Assembly: GCA_025934375.1 (NCBI GenBank)
Contig: JAICYD010000002.1
Span: forward strand, 91,535 to 155,534
Reading direction: 5' to 3'
Length of the DNA stretch: 64,000 nt
Source of the DNA: Streptosporangiaceae bacterium
Lineage (GTDB): Bacteria; Actinomycetota; Actinomycetes; Streptosporangiales; Streptosporangiaceae
In this document: in pieces, positions 8,609 to 17,400 of the stretch
How positions within the stretch are numbered: position 1 is the first letter of the stretch
Layout of the letters: each line of letters begins with the position of its first letter
Program-made: the position numbers and the translations under genes
The notes under the pieces: generated by a model
The model's input: the letters and a program-made list of their open reading frames with translations, nothing else
Told to the model about the DNA's origin: nothing
Database searches by the model: none

Positions 8609-9226
8609 GTGACGAGGGTCATAGCGGGCGCGGCCGGAGGCCGCCGGCTGGCGGTCCCCGGCGGCATGTCGACCCGGCCGACGAGCGATCGCGCCCGGGA
8701 GGGACTGTTCGGCACCGTGCTGTCCGAGCTCGGCGCGCTGGACGGCAAGCGGGTGCTTGACCTGTTCGCGGGGTCCGGCGCGGTCGGGCTTGAGGCACTG
8801 TCGCGGGGGGCGGGTCACGTGCTGCTCGTTGAATCCGATGACCGCGCGGTCGCGGTGATCAAGTCGAACATCGCGACCGTGGGCCTGCCTGGCGCCCAGG
8901 TGCGCGGGGCCAGGGTGGAACGGCTGCTGGCCCGGCCGCCGGATGGGGCCCCCTATGACCTCGCGTTCGCCGACCCGCCCTACGCGCTGGCCGGCGCCGC
9001 GGTGACCAGGATCTTGGAGTCGCTCGGGCGCGGCTGGCTTGCTGCCGGCGCGCTCGTGGTGGTGGAACGGGCGACCCGCTCCGGCGAGGTCAGCTGGCCG
9101 GATGATTTCATTGCGGGCAAGTCCCGCAGATACGGCGAGGCGACGTTCTGGTACGGTCGCCGCGCGGCAGCCGGCATCAGCGGGAACTGTGCAGGCAGCG
9201 GCGACCCAGCACGCGATAGGGAGTGA
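8609..9226 (+). CDS. rsmD: 16S rRNA (guanine(966)-N2)-methyltransferase
   Basis: Methylates G966 of 16S rRNA during small-subunit assembly. 205 residues from the GTG at 8609, preceded by TTGGAGAG. Diagnostic features: the N-terminal TRVIAGAAGGRRL, RPTSDRAREGLF, SAM-binding motif I LDLFAGSGAVGLEAL, and the catalytic DPPY in LAFADPPYALAG, which contacts the target guanine. It overlaps nothing at its start but sits 5 bases from coaD at its end; the rsmD-coaD pair is conserved in many bacteria. The C-terminal 20 residues (GISGNCAGSGDPARDRE) are an unconserved tail. Confidence 0.94.
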   Translation: MTRVIAGAAGGRRLAVPGGMSTRPTSDRAREGLFGTVLSELGALDGKRVLDLFAGSGAVGLEALSRGAGHVLLVESDDRAVAVIKSNIATVGLPGAQVRGARVERLLARPPDGAPYDLAFADPPYALAGAAVTRILESLGRGWLAAGALVVVERATRSGEVSWPDDFIAGKSRRYGEATFWYGRRAAAGISGNCAGSGDPARDRE

Positions 9227-9231
9227 TACCG

Positions 9232-9741
9232 GTGCAGCGAGTTGTGTGCCCTGGTTCCTTTGACCCCGCCACGAACGGTCACCTCGACATCATCGGCCGG
9301 GCCTGCGGGCTTTACGACGAGGTCGTCGTGGCGGTTCTCATCAACATCACCAAGCACAGCCTGTTCACCGTCGATGAGCGAGTGGACATGCTGCGCGAGG
9401 TCACCAAGGGCTACGGCAACGTCCGGGTTGAGCGGTTCCACGGACTGCTGGTCGACTTCTGCGCCGCGAACGGCATCACGGCGGTGGTCAAGGGACTGCG
9501 CGCGGTCAGCGACTTCGAGTACGAGATGCAGATGGCCCAGATGAACTACCGGCTGGCCAAGGTGGAGACGCTCTTCATGACCACCAACCCGTTGTACTCG
9601 TTCCTCAGCTCGAGCCTGGTCAAGGAGATCGCCAAGTACGGCGGCGACGTCAGCGAGCTAGTGCCCGAGCTCGTCTTGTCCCAGCTCCAGGGTCGCCTCG
9701 CCTCGGAATTACCCGATGGGGAACCGCATCGGGTAGGCTGA
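9232..9741 (+). CDS. coaD: Phosphopantetheine adenylyltransferase
   Basis: Transfers AMP from ATP to 4'-phosphopantetheine to form dephospho-CoA in coenzyme A synthesis. 169 residues, the normal size. Motifs: the nucleotidyltransferase (T/H)xGH as CPGSFDPATNGHLD near the N-terminus, VVKGLRAVSDFEYE for substrate binding, and the nucleotide-binding LSSSLVKEIAKYGGDVSELVP, a variant of the usual ISSTLVRE. The GTG at 9232 is preferred because GGGAG lies at the right distance; a GTG at 9223 would overlap rsmD. It is probably co-transcribed with rsmD. Confidence 0.96.
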   Translation: MQRVVCPGSFDPATNGHLDIIGRACGLYDEVVVAVLINITKHSLFTVDERVDMLREVTKGYGNVRVERFHGLLVDFCAANGITAVVKGLRAVSDFEYEMQMAQMNYRLAKVETLFMTTNPLYSFLSSSLVKEIAKYGGDVSELVPELVLSQLQGRLASELPDGEPHRVG

Positions 9742-9775
9742 TCGGTCGGTTCAGTCATTGCCAACACGGTAAGCT

Positions 9776-10408
9776 GTGATGTCCAACATAAAGGGTAAAT
9801 CGGTCGTTAACGGAGCGGTAGGCTCAGGTGCCCCAACCTCAAGGAACAAGGACCTGAACAGCGACTTCGTCTTCGACATGCGCGCACTCGGCCGCCAGCC
9901 TGGTACCTTTCGCGACGAGACTCGCACGGCGCGGGCACCAGCAGGTGTCGGTTCCGGGCTAGTCTTGGTGCTAGCCGACGCGGACGTCACTCTTGACCTG
10001 CGGTTCGAGGCGGTCTCCGAGGGCGTTCTCGTCACCGGCTCGGCCGTCGCCCCGCTTACGGGCGAGTGCGCACGGTGCCTGGAGCCGGTGTCCTCCACCA
10101 TGGAGGTCAGCCTCCAGGAGCTGTACCTGTACCAGCCGGGTCCGGGAGAGGGCGAGGACGACGACGAGGAGCGCTTCCTCGACGGCGACCTGCTCGACCT
10201 GGAGCCGGCCTTCCGGGACGCAGTGGTGCTTGCCATGCCGCTTTCACCGCTATGCCAGGAAGACTGCCCCGGGCTGTGCCCCGAGTGCGGTGCCCGCCTC
10301 GCCGAGGCAGGACCCGGACACGGGCACGGCGGGGACGTGGACCCGCGATGGGCCGCGCTCCGCCGACTTGATGTTTCTGACCGCAGTAATGACCGACAGG
10401 AGAGCTGA
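9776..10408 (+). CDS. yceD: YceD/DUF177 family metal-binding protein
   Basis: Conserved protein almost always placed directly before rpmF, as here (1 base apart). The family is linked to 23S rRNA accumulation or ribosome assembly; its molecular role is unsettled. 210 residues. Visible features are [22 protein letters not shown] in the centre, an acidic segment ([15 protein letters not shown]), [22 protein letters not shown], and the cysteine cluster [16 protein letters not shown], which probably binds zinc. The start is ambiguous between GTG 9776 and ATG 9779. The first 30 residues are unconserved and no clear ribosome-binding site is seen, so translation might begin further downstream. Confidence 0.88.
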   Translation: MMSNIKGKSVVNGAVGSGAPTSRNKDLNSDFVFDMRALGRQPGTFRDETRTARAPAGVGSGLVLVLADADVTLDLRFEAVSEGVLVTGSAVAPLTGECARCLEPVSSTMEVSLQELYLYQPGPGEGEDDDEERFLDGDLLDLEPAFRDAVVLAMPLSPLCQEDCPGLCPECGARLAEAGPGHGHGGDVDPRWAALRRLDVSDRSNDRQES

Positions 10409-10409
10409 A

Positions 10410-10586
10410 GTGGCTGTTCCCAAGCGGAAGATGTCGCGCAGCAACACGCGATCCCGGCGCGCGCAGTGGAAGACGGCGGCGCCGACGCTGGTGAGCTGCC
10501 CGCAGTGCCGCAGCCCCAAGCTGCCGCACGCTGCCTGCCCGACCTGCGGGACGTACCGGCGGCGGCAGGTCCTCAACCCGGCGTGA
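10410..10586 (+). CDS. rpmF: 50S ribosomal protein L32
   Basis: Large-subunit ribosomal protein of 58 residues. It begins [20 protein letters not shown], the standard L32 opening. A zinc ribbon follows with CPQC and CPTCG, so this is the zinc-binding form. The GTG at 10410 follows an AGGAGAG ribosome-binding site. The gene starts one base after the yceD stop, so the two are surely co-transcribed, and rnc follows 19 bases later. Confidence 0.97.
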   Translation: MAVPKRKMSRSNTRSRRAQWKTAAPTLVSCPQCRSPKLPHAACPTCGTYRRRQVLNPA

Positions 10587-10605
10587 GTCCCGTGTAAGGA
10601 GCGCC

Positions 10606-11439
10606 GTGGGCATGGTGAGCGGTCGAGGCATGGACGGGGGACTAGCGGCGGGACGAGATCCCGCCGAGTTGCCGTGCGCGCTGGGTGTGCAGATCAGCGC
10701 GGAGACGCTGGATCGCGCCCTCACGCACCGGTCGTACGCGTATGAGAACGGCGGGCTGCCGACAAACGAGCGGCTGGAGTTCCTGGGTGACTCCGTGCTC
10801 GGCCTCGTGGTGACCGACACGCTGTTCACTGAGTACCCGACCCTCCCCGAGGGGCAGCTCGCCAAGCTACGCGCCGCCGTGGTCCAGATGAACGCGCTGG
10901 CCGAGGTCGCACGGGAATTCCAGCTGGGCTCTTACGTGCGCCTTGGCCGCGGCGAGGAGGGGACCGGCGGCCGGGACAAGCCGTCGATCCTGGCCGACAC
11001 CCTGGAGGCCGTGATCGGCGCGACCTACGTCGACTGTGGCCTTAACGCCGCCAGCGCGCTCGTGCACCGGTTGTTCGATCCCGTCATCGAGCGCTCGGCC
11101 CTGCTCGGCGCGGGCCTTGACTGGAAGACTTCCCTGCAGGAGCTCACCGCCGTCCAGGGTCTCGGCGTGCCCGACTACCACGTCGACGACACCGGTCCGG
11201 ATCACCAGAAGCTGTTCCGGGCCGTGGTGCGAGTCGGTGGCCGCGACCTCGGGACCGGCGAGGGCCGCTCGAAGAAGGCCGCCGAGCAGCAGGCCGCGCA
11301 GGCCGCCTACGAAGCGCTCAGCGCCGCATCCGACGGTGCCGGACCCTCTTCCCGGTCCGCCGTCACCAGCGTGACGCCCGCCATCCCCGCCCAGCCCCCG
11401 CCCCCCGACCCCGGCCCGCCCACCCTGCCCGCCCCGTGA
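10606..11439 (+). CDS. rnc: Ribonuclease III
   Basis: Double-strand-specific endoribonuclease that processes rRNA precursors and regulatory RNAs. 277 residues. The catalytic signature [14 protein letters not shown] is complete, including the acidic residues. The second acidic patch is in [21 protein letters not shown]-terminal double-stranded-RNA-binding domain follows ([20 protein letters not shown] to [19 protein letters not shown]). The last 45 residues are a Pro/Ala/Ser tail without a domain. The GTG at 10606 is preceded by AAGGAG. The yceD-rpmF-rnc-mutM order is the standard actinobacterial one. Confidence 0.96.
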   Translation: MGMVSGRGMDGGLAAGRDPAELPCALGVQISAETLDRALTHRSYAYENGGLPTNERLEFLGDSVLGLVVTDTLFTEYPTLPEGQLAKLRAAVVQMNALAEVAREFQLGSYVRLGRGEEGTGGRDKPSILADTLEAVIGATYVDCGLNAASALVHRLFDPVIERSALLGAGLDWKTSLQELTAVQGLGVPDYHVDDTGPDHQKLFRAVVRVGGRDLGTGEGRSKKAAEQQAAQAAYEALSAASDGAGPSSRSAVTSVTPAIPAQPPPPDPGPPTLPAP

Positions 11440-11451
11440 GGCCGGGAGGCA

Positions 11452-11617
11452 TGCGAGCCAGAGCGAGCGCCAGCGAAGCCAGGAGCCACCTACTTTCGGA
11501 CAGCGGCCCGCGAGTCGAAGCGAGCGCCAGCGAACCCAGGCGCCACGAGCCGTGTGCGCGCGAGGAACCCGCCCCTTTCGGACGGAAGCCCGCGAGGCGA
11601 AGCGAGCGGCAGCGAGC
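11452..11617. repeat. Degenerate GCGAGCGAAGCGAGCG-type intergenic repeats
   Basis: Three related units lie between rnc and mutM, starting near 11452, 11508 and 11591. They share GCGAG(C/T)CGAAGCGAGCG(C/G)CAGCGA, and two are followed by CCAGG(A/C)GCCAC and then TTTCGGAC. Such units are frequent in actinomycete intergenic DNA. No open frame here is supported. Confidence 0.6.
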
Positions 11618-11659
11618 GCATCTTCGAGCGATCCGGCGAGCCGCCGGGGGTCCCCGCGG

Positions 11660-11727
11660 CGAGCCGGATTCTACGGACCGCAACCAGTGAGAGCAGGGGG
11701 CCTGGGGGATTGGCGTATGTCCCCCAG
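11660..11727 (+). repeat. Dispersed intergenic repeat, copy 1 (upstream of mutM)
   Basis: This copy begins GCGAGCCGGATTCTACGGAC (11660-11679) and ends in a hairpin, CTGGGGG (11702-11708) with CCCCCAG (11721-11727). It stops 8 bases before the mutM start. The same architecture and orientation recur at 37640-37710 upstream of rnhB. It could be a small repeated mobile element, a terminator for the upstream gene or an mRNA leader structure. Confidence 0.65.
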
Positions 11728-11735
11728 AAAAAACA

Positions 11736-12737
11736 GTGCCTGAGTTGCCTGAGGTCGAGACTGTCCGCGCGGGCCTGGCGGCGCACGTCGTCGGGCGGAC
11801 CATCGAAACGGCCCGGGTGCTGCACCCTCGTGCGGTCCGCCGGGATCCGGCGGGCCCGGCCGGGTTCGAGGCCGCGATGGCAGGCCGTCTCCTGGAAGGC
11901 GCCGAGCGCCGCGGGAAGTACATGTGGCTCGCGGCCGGGAACGGCGAGGCGCTGCTCGCCCACCTGGGAATGAGCGGCCAGATGCTCGTCGGCGACCCCG
12001 ACCGCTCGCTATCGCCGCATGTCAGGGTCCGGTTCACGTTCGCCGACGGCGGCCCGGACCTGCGCTTCACCGATCAGCGGACCTTCGGCCACCTGATGCT
12101 GGTGCAGTTGCGTGCCCCCGAGGGGGCGAGCGGCGTATCCCCCCTGTCGACCCCCCGGCCCCGGGGAACTCGCGCAAACCGCGAGCCCCTGGGCGGCCCG
12201 GTAATCGTCGCGGACGCGCGGACGCCGGTCGAGGTGGCGAGCGATCCCGCGCCCCGGCTCCTGCCGGTGCCGATCGCGCACATCGCCCCCGACCCGCTGG
12301 AGCGCGACTTCGACGCGGCGCAGTTCAGCGCGCGCCTGCGGCGCCGGCATACCGGGATCAAGCGTGCTCTCCTGGACCAGTCGCTCATCAGCGGCATCGG
12401 CAACATCTACGCCGATGAGGCGCTGTGGCGGGCCCGGCTGCACTGGGACCAGCCGACCGACACCCTGGAGGCCGCCGAGGTGAGCCGTCTCCTCGCGGCC
12501 GTGACAGGCGTCTTGACTGAGGCGCTCATGGTCGGCGGCACGTCCTTCGACAGCCTCTACGTCAACGTGAACGGGCAAAGCGGGTACTTCGAGCGGTCGC
12601 TGGAAGCCTACGGGCGCGCCGGGCAGCCCTGCAGTCGGTGCGGCACGCCAATCCGGCGGGACTCGTTCATGAACCGCTCGTCCTACAGTTGCCCAAGCTG
12701 CCAGCCCGCGAACTTATCCCGAAGAGTTTTCGAGTAA
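11736..12737 (+). CDS. mutM: Formamidopyrimidine-DNA glycosylase with a ~50-residue in-frame insertion
   Basis: Base-excision repair glycosylase/AP lyase removing 8-oxoguanine and formamidopyrimidines. After the initiator it reads [13 protein letters not shown], so the catalytic N-terminal proline and following glutamate are present. Also seen are [15 protein letters not shown], the H2TH region [20 protein letters not shown], and the zinc finger CSRCG...CPSC. It is 333 residues, long for a family of about 270-290. The excess is at residues 126-177, between HLMLVQL and [12 protein letters not shown], where relatives have a short loop. The inserted DNA contains G-run/C-run hairpins like the dispersed repeat just upstream. 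The loop is on the surface in known structures, so activity is likely kept. Start is the GTG at 11736. Confidence 0.94.
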   Translation: MPELPEVETVRAGLAAHVVGRTIETARVLHPRAVRRDPAGPAGFEAAMAGRLLEGAERRGKYMWLAAGNGEALLAHLGMSGQMLVGDPDRSLSPHVRVRFTFADGGPDLRFTDQRTFGHLMLVQLRAPEGASGVSPLSTPRPRGTRANREPLGGPVIVADARTPVEVASDPAPRLLPVPIAHIAPDPLERDFDAAQFSARLRRRHTGIKRALLDQSLISGIGNIYADEALWRARLHWDQPTDTLEAAEVSRLLAAVTGVLTEALMVGGTSFDSLYVNVNGQSGYFERSLEAYGRAGQPCSRCGTPIRRDSFMNRSSYSCPSCQPANLSRRVFE

Positions 12738-12738
12738 C

Positions 12739-12792
12739 GAAGACTTTTGTGGGCTGTCACCGGCCGAAGTATTCGCGACCATAAAAGTCTTC
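12739..12792. repeat. Inverted repeat after mutM
   Basis: GAAGACTTTTGTGG (12739-12752) is repeated inverted as CCATAAAAGTCTTC (12779-12792), 13 of 14 bases matching, with a 26-base loop. It begins 2 bases after the mutM stop. It is AT-richer than its surroundings. It may be a transcription terminator, an operator, or the end of a lost element. Confidence 0.55.
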
Positions 12793-12944
12793 CGGGTAAG
12801 CGCAGGTCGCCGGTTCGCCCTCGCGTTATTCCGTCAACATTCGGCTACACTCGGTGATCAGTCTTCGGCGCCTTCCAAGGGACAGGCCTAGGGCTAGCAG
12901 GGGTGCCAGGCCCAACATCTGGGGGTCGGTTCCCGGGTCTGAGT

Positions 12945-12972
12945 TTGAATGCCGAAGTATCTTTGGTAAGAT
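12945..12972 (+). promoter_or_regulatory. Candidate promoter for the small coiled-coil gene
   Basis: TTGAAT at 12945-12950 and TAAGAT at 12967-12972 are separated by 16 bases, close to the actinobacterial housekeeping sigma consensus. About 140 bases of leader would precede the start at 13110. Confidence 0.4.
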
Positions 12973-13109
12973 AGAGGACATAGCAGGTACCGGGACGTGC
13001 TCAACTTGACCATCAAAGGCCGGGGTGAGACCCTAGTAGCTGTTGTTGCACGCATGAGCGTGCTCTGCATGTGCCCACTCTGGTCACTCAGTGTGGAGGA
13101 CCTTACATC

Positions 13110-13304
13110 ATGGCGAAGGCTCTATTCGGCCACGTCGGCGGTCCCGATCCCCGCATGGTCTCGGAGATGCGCCGTCTCCAGCAGCGTGTTCGCGACCTTG
13201 AAGCCGAGCTGATGCGGCTTCAGGACGAGAACGACGCGCTCGCCGCGGAGGCAGCTCGCTCGGAGGAGATGCTGGTCTTGGACCGCGAACCAGCGCTCGC
13301 CTAG
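13110..13304 (+). CDS. Small conserved coiled-coil protein, 64 aa
   Basis: A 64-residue protein beginning MAKALFGHVGGPDPRM. The rest, from about residue 16 to 52, is a continuous heptad-like amphipathic helix (SEMRRLQQRVRDLEAELMRL and on), so a coiled coil is likely. The ATG at 13110 follows a good GGAGGA ribosome-binding site, and a strong hairpin terminator lies 50 bases after the stop. That makes this a well-defined single-gene unit in an otherwise non-coding 1.7 kb. I believe similar small proteins are common in actinomycetes, but I know no function. Partners might be other coiled-coil proteins such as the adjacent SMC; that is speculation. Confidence 0.8.
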   Translation: MAKALFGHVGGPDPRMVSEMRRLQQRVRDLEAELMRLQDENDALAAEAARSEEMLVLDREPALA

Positions 13305-13354
13305 CTCTACACAGCTAGCCGGGACTGGTGGACACGGCAACACGGAAACGAATT

Positions 13355-13377
13355 AGGGACGCCCCTTCGGCGTCCCT
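13355..13377 (+). terminator. Rho-independent terminator of the small coiled-coil gene
   Basis: A perfect 9-bp stem, AGGGACGCC (13355-13363) with GGCGTCCCT (13369-13377), loop CCTTC, is followed by CTTCGTT. It is the clearest terminator in the window. Confidence 0.85.
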
Positions 13378-13789
13378 CTTCGTTGACGGCTACTTGTGTG
13401 TCCGTGTCGATTTCAATCAGTAAAGTGCGCGAAACGCTTGGTGTCCCCAGGGCAACTGCCTTGGGTGGCCAGGTCGCTTAGCGTGCATTCCTGGCGCCTC
13501 CTGGCGCCATGTGCTCTTTGCGCTATGCCGTGAGCGTCGCTGCTCGCGTTTCGCCTGCGCCCGGGCTGCGGGCCACGTCGAGACTGGCGCCAGCGCGCGA
13601 CCAGCCGAGCGGGGTGCCCGGGCCGGCGGCGAACCGCTGGGACGGTCGCCGACGCCTCGCTGGCGTCCCCAGGCCGGTGCTCGTAGCGCTCGTTGCAGGC
13701 CGCTGACCTCGAAGGACGCGATCCCTGGCGGCCGATGGCTCGACACGCCGGGCCGGATGGGCCGCCAAGGCGCAATCGCGGGTTAGCAT

Positions 13790-13936
13790 TGTGGCAAAGG
13801 TCATAGTGCCGCGTTTCGGTCGCAAAGTCGTGAATCGCTCCTCGCGTCCCGAAAGCGACACTGTGTCACAAATCACAGTTCCCGTTCTCGTCAATTTCGA
13901 GGCGCGGGCAAAGCACCCTATGTGCCATAGGTCACA
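13790..13936. promoter_or_regulatory. Three spaced CRP/FNR-like palindromes
   Basis: Three 16-bp sites share the pattern TGTGN-CAWARR-TCAYA: TGTGGCAAAGGTCATA (13790-13805), TGTGTCACAAATCACA (13862-13877) and TGTGCCATAGGTCACA (13921-13936). Each matches or nearly matches the TGTGA-N6-TCACA consensus of CRP-family regulators. The similarity extends a few bases past each core (GTGCC, GTTCCC, GTCCCC). The nearest downstream gene on the plus strand is smc, 545 bases away, so the regulated unit is unclear. Confidence 0.45.
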
Positions 13937-14045
13937 GTCCCCGGCAACGATAGCGCCGCCCTGGCGATGGCTTGCTTTAGCAGCGCATGATTAAGAACGT
14001 ACTAAGGAATCTCAGGGGACCTCAACCGAGCGGCGCACTGCACTT

Positions 14046-14160
14046 CGGGCGCACCGCACTCGGGCGCACCGCACTCGGGCGCACCGCACTCAACGACACT
14101 GAACTTCGGGCGCGCTGAACTTCGGGCGCACAGCACTCAACGACACTGAACTTCGGGCGA
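14046..14160. repeat. Short tandem repeats in the smc upstream region
   Basis: CGGGCGCACCGCACT occurs three times in perfect tandem (14046-14090). It is followed by two copies of GCACTCAACGACACTGAACT plus TCGGGCG, near 14086 and 14133. Confidence 0.85.
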
Positions 14161-14322
14161 ACCGACTTAAGGGGGCGCGGCCTTAAGGATGCCGCTCGTG
14201 TGGGATGTCGCCGATGATGGCGGACTAGGCATGATGGTCACCGGTTGGTCGCCAGTTATTCCGCGAAAATTCTGGCCAGCCCCGTCGCCGGCGCCGGCCA
14301 GGGTAGGGTTCTCCCGTCAGCC

Positions 14323-14412
14323 GGACGACACTGCCTCGCCGGACGACACTGCCTCGCCGTACGACACCGCCTCGCTGTACCACAGTGCCGCGCCATACGA
14401 CACTGCCGCCCA
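14323..14412. repeat. 18-bp minisatellite just upstream of smc
   Basis: Five 18-bp units lie in tandem. The first two are perfect GGACGACACTGCCTCGCC (14323-14340 and 14341-14358) and the later ones are degenerate. Because 18 is a multiple of 3 the array is open in frame (DDTASP repeats), but no gene is supported. Confidence 0.85.
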
Positions 14413-14481
14413 GCCCGAAGCGGCCGTGGAGCGGGCAGGACAGGGAGTTCGGTACGGCAGATCCGGGGGAGGTGAGGGCAC

Positions 14482-17400
14482 GTGTACCTGAAGACCCTCA
14501 CGCTGCGTGGCTTCAAGTCGTTCGCCTCGGCTACCACGTTGCGGCTCGAGCCCGGCATCACCTGCGTCGTCGGGCCAAACGGGTCCGGCAAGTCCAACAT
14601 CGTCGACGCCCTGTCCTGGGTGATGGGCGAGCAGGGGGCGAAGTCCCTGCGCGGCGGCAAGATGGAGGACGTGGTCTTCGCGGGCACTAGCACCCGTGCC
14701 CCCCTTGGCCGGGCCGAGGTCTCCCTCACCATCGACAACAGTGACGGTGCGCTGCCGATCGACTATGCCGAGGTGACCATCAGCCGGCTGATGTTCCGCT
14801 CTGGGCAAAGCGAGTACGCCATCAACGGTGACAGCTGCCGCCTGCTGGACGTTCAGGACCTGCTCAGCGATAGCGGCCTGGGCCGCGAGATGCACGTCAT
14901 CGTCGGGCAGGGCCAGCTTGACCAGGTGCTGCACGCCGGGCCAGAGGCGCGGCGGGCCATCATCGAGGAGGCGGCCGGCGTCCTGAAGCATCGCAAGCGC
15001 AAGGAGAAGGCGCTGCGCAAGCTGGACGCGATGCAGGCCAACCTGACCCGGCTCGTCGACCTCACCGCCGAACTGAACCGGCAGCTCAAGCCGCTCGGCC
15101 GGGCCGCCGAGATTGCCCGGAAGGCGAACATCATCCAGGCCGACTTGCGGGACGCCCGGCTACGGCTGCTCGCCGATGACTACGCCACGCTGAGCGAGAA
15201 GCTGGAGCGCGATGAGGCCGACGAGGCCGCGATCCGCACCCGCCGGGGCGCCCTTGAGGCTGACCTGGCCGCCGCCCGCCAGCAAGAGGAAGAGCTCGAC
15301 CGGGCCGCGACCGAGCAGGCCGCCGAGCTCGACAAGGCCCAGCGGACCTGGTACGCGCTGTCTTCCCTGACCGAGCGGACCCGCGCGGTCGGCAGCCTTG
15401 CCGCCGAGCGCTCCCGGCTGCTGGCCGTCGACGCTGAGCCAGAGCGCCCCGGACGCGACCCCGACGAGCTTGACCGGCAGGCCGCCGCGCTGCGTGAAGA
15501 GGAAGCCGCCCTGTCCGAGCGGATGGCGGACGGGCGCGCCGTCTTGTCGGAGGTCGTCGCGGAGCGCTCGGCCGCCGAGGCCGCCCTCGCGGCGGCCGAG
15601 CGCCGGATCGCCGACGAGGCACGCGCCGCCGCCGGCCGGGCTGAGCGGCTGGCCAGGCTGCGCGGCATGACCGACGCCGCCGCCAGCCGCAGCGCCGCGA
15701 CCGCCGAGGAGATCGAGCGGCTGGCCATCGCCGTCGAGCAGGCCCGGGACCGGGCCGAGCACGCCCGCCTGGAATACAGCGACGTCCAGGACGTAGCCGG
15801 CAACCAAAGCGATGACCGCAGCGGCCTGGCCGCCGACCTCGAGCGGGCCTCCGCCGCCCTAAAGGTAGCCAACGAACGCGTGTCAGCGGCTCGGAAGGCT
15901 GAACGCCAGGCCAATAGCGAGGTCGCTGCGCTTCGGGCCCGCGCTGAGGCACTGGAGGAGAGCCTGCGCAGGGGCGCCGACGCGACCGCGGCGGTCCTCG
16001 CCAGCCCGGACCGGTTCCGCGGGGTGCTGGGCGCGTTCGCCGGGCAGCTCACGGTCGAGGAAGGCTACGGGACCGCGATCGCCGCCGCCCTCGGCGCCGC
16101 CGCCGAGGCGGTCACCGTCGGCGGGCTCGACGCGGCGGTATCGGTGCTCGCCGAGATCCGCGCCGCCGACGCCGGAACGGTCGCGCTCGTGATCGCCGGC
16201 TCGGACGCAGCCCCGGGGGCAGCCGCCCGCGATGCCGATTTGCCCGCCGGGTCGCGGTGGGCCGTCGACCTGGTGACGGCGCCCGCTGAGCTTACGGGCG
16301 CTGTGCGCGCCCTGCTGGCCGACATCATCGTGGTGGGTGACCTTGAGCAGGCGGCCCGTTGCGTTGGGGATGATCCTGCCCTTAAAGCCGTTACCGTGGC
16401 CGGTGACCTGGTCGGGGCGCACTGGGCGCACGGGGGCTCGGCCCGGCCGCAGTCCCTGCTGGACGTGCGCGCGGCCGCCGACGAGGCGGCGGCCGGGGTC
16501 GCGGCGGCGCTGCAGCGCGCCGAGGATGCCGCGGAACTGCTCGCCGAGGCCACCGAGGCCACCGAGGCGGCTCAGCGGGACGTCGATGAGGCACGCCGGC
16601 TGATGCAGGCGGCCGACGCGGCGGCGGCGGAGATCTCCGGGCGGCTGGGCCGGTTCGCCGGCGCCGCCCGGGCGGCCACAGACGAGGCCAACCGCCTGGA
16701 CGCCGCCGTCGGCGCCGCGCGGCGTTCGGCGGAAAAGGACCTCGCCAAGCTCGCTCAGCTGAAGGCCGAGCTCGCCGAGGCGGAGGCCGAGGAGGAACGC
16801 GCCAGCGATCCTGGGCTGGCCAACGAGCAGGCCGCGCAGGAGCGATCGGAGCTCGCGCACCGCGCCACGGCGGCCCGCAACGCGGAGATGGAAGGCCGCC
16901 TTGAGGTCCGCACGGTCGAGGAGCGGTTGCGCGCCATCAGCGGTCAGGCCGATTCGCTGAGCGCCACGGCCGCGGCCGAGCGGATGGCCCGCGAGCGCGC
17001 CGCCGCCCGCCGCCGGCAGCGGGCCGCGCAGGCGGCTGTCGCCCGCGCCGTGGCCATCGGAGCCCGGGTCGCGGTCGCCGCCGCTGACTCCTCGCTGGCC
17101 ATGGCGCGGGCGCGGCGCGAGTCCGCCGAGGAGCTGAGCGTGACCAGCGCCAGCGCGCTGAAGTCGGTGCGGGCACGGGCGACCGCGCTGGCAGGGGACC
17201 TGGACAAGGTCGTGAACACGGCCCACGGGACGGAGATCGCCCGTGCCGAGCACCGGCTGCGGCTGGAGCAGATGGAGTCGCACGCGCTCGAGGAGTACGG
17301 AGTGGAGCCGGCGACGCTGATGGCCGAGTACGGCCCCGCCGTGCTGGTCCCTACAGCGGCCGGGACGCCACCGCCCGCGAGGCCCGCCGGGCAGGAGGGC

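Larger units (their letters stand above)
13378..14481. other. 1.1-kb gene-poor region upstream of smc
   Basis: No frame here is supported by codon pattern, ribosome-binding site or family resemblance. The region holds the three CRP-like palindromes, a cluster of 15-bp and ~46-bp direct repeats near 14.1 kb, and an 18-bp minisatellite ending 70 bases before smc. The smc promoter should lie in this region but I could not single it out. Confidence 0.6.

Noticed and set aside
13791..13994. 67-codon plus-strand frame over the CRP-like sites
   Set aside because: It would place the palindromic sites inside the coding part and has no ribosome-binding site or family resemblance.
13378..14481. CRISPR array
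   Set aside because: The repeats are contiguous 15-18-bp minisatellites without spacers of constant length, and there are no cas genes.
14189..14491. 100-codon plus-strand frame just before smc
   Set aside because: It is built over the 18-bp minisatellite (DDTASP repeats), has no ribosome-binding site and overlaps the smc start. The open frame follows from a repeat period divisible by three.
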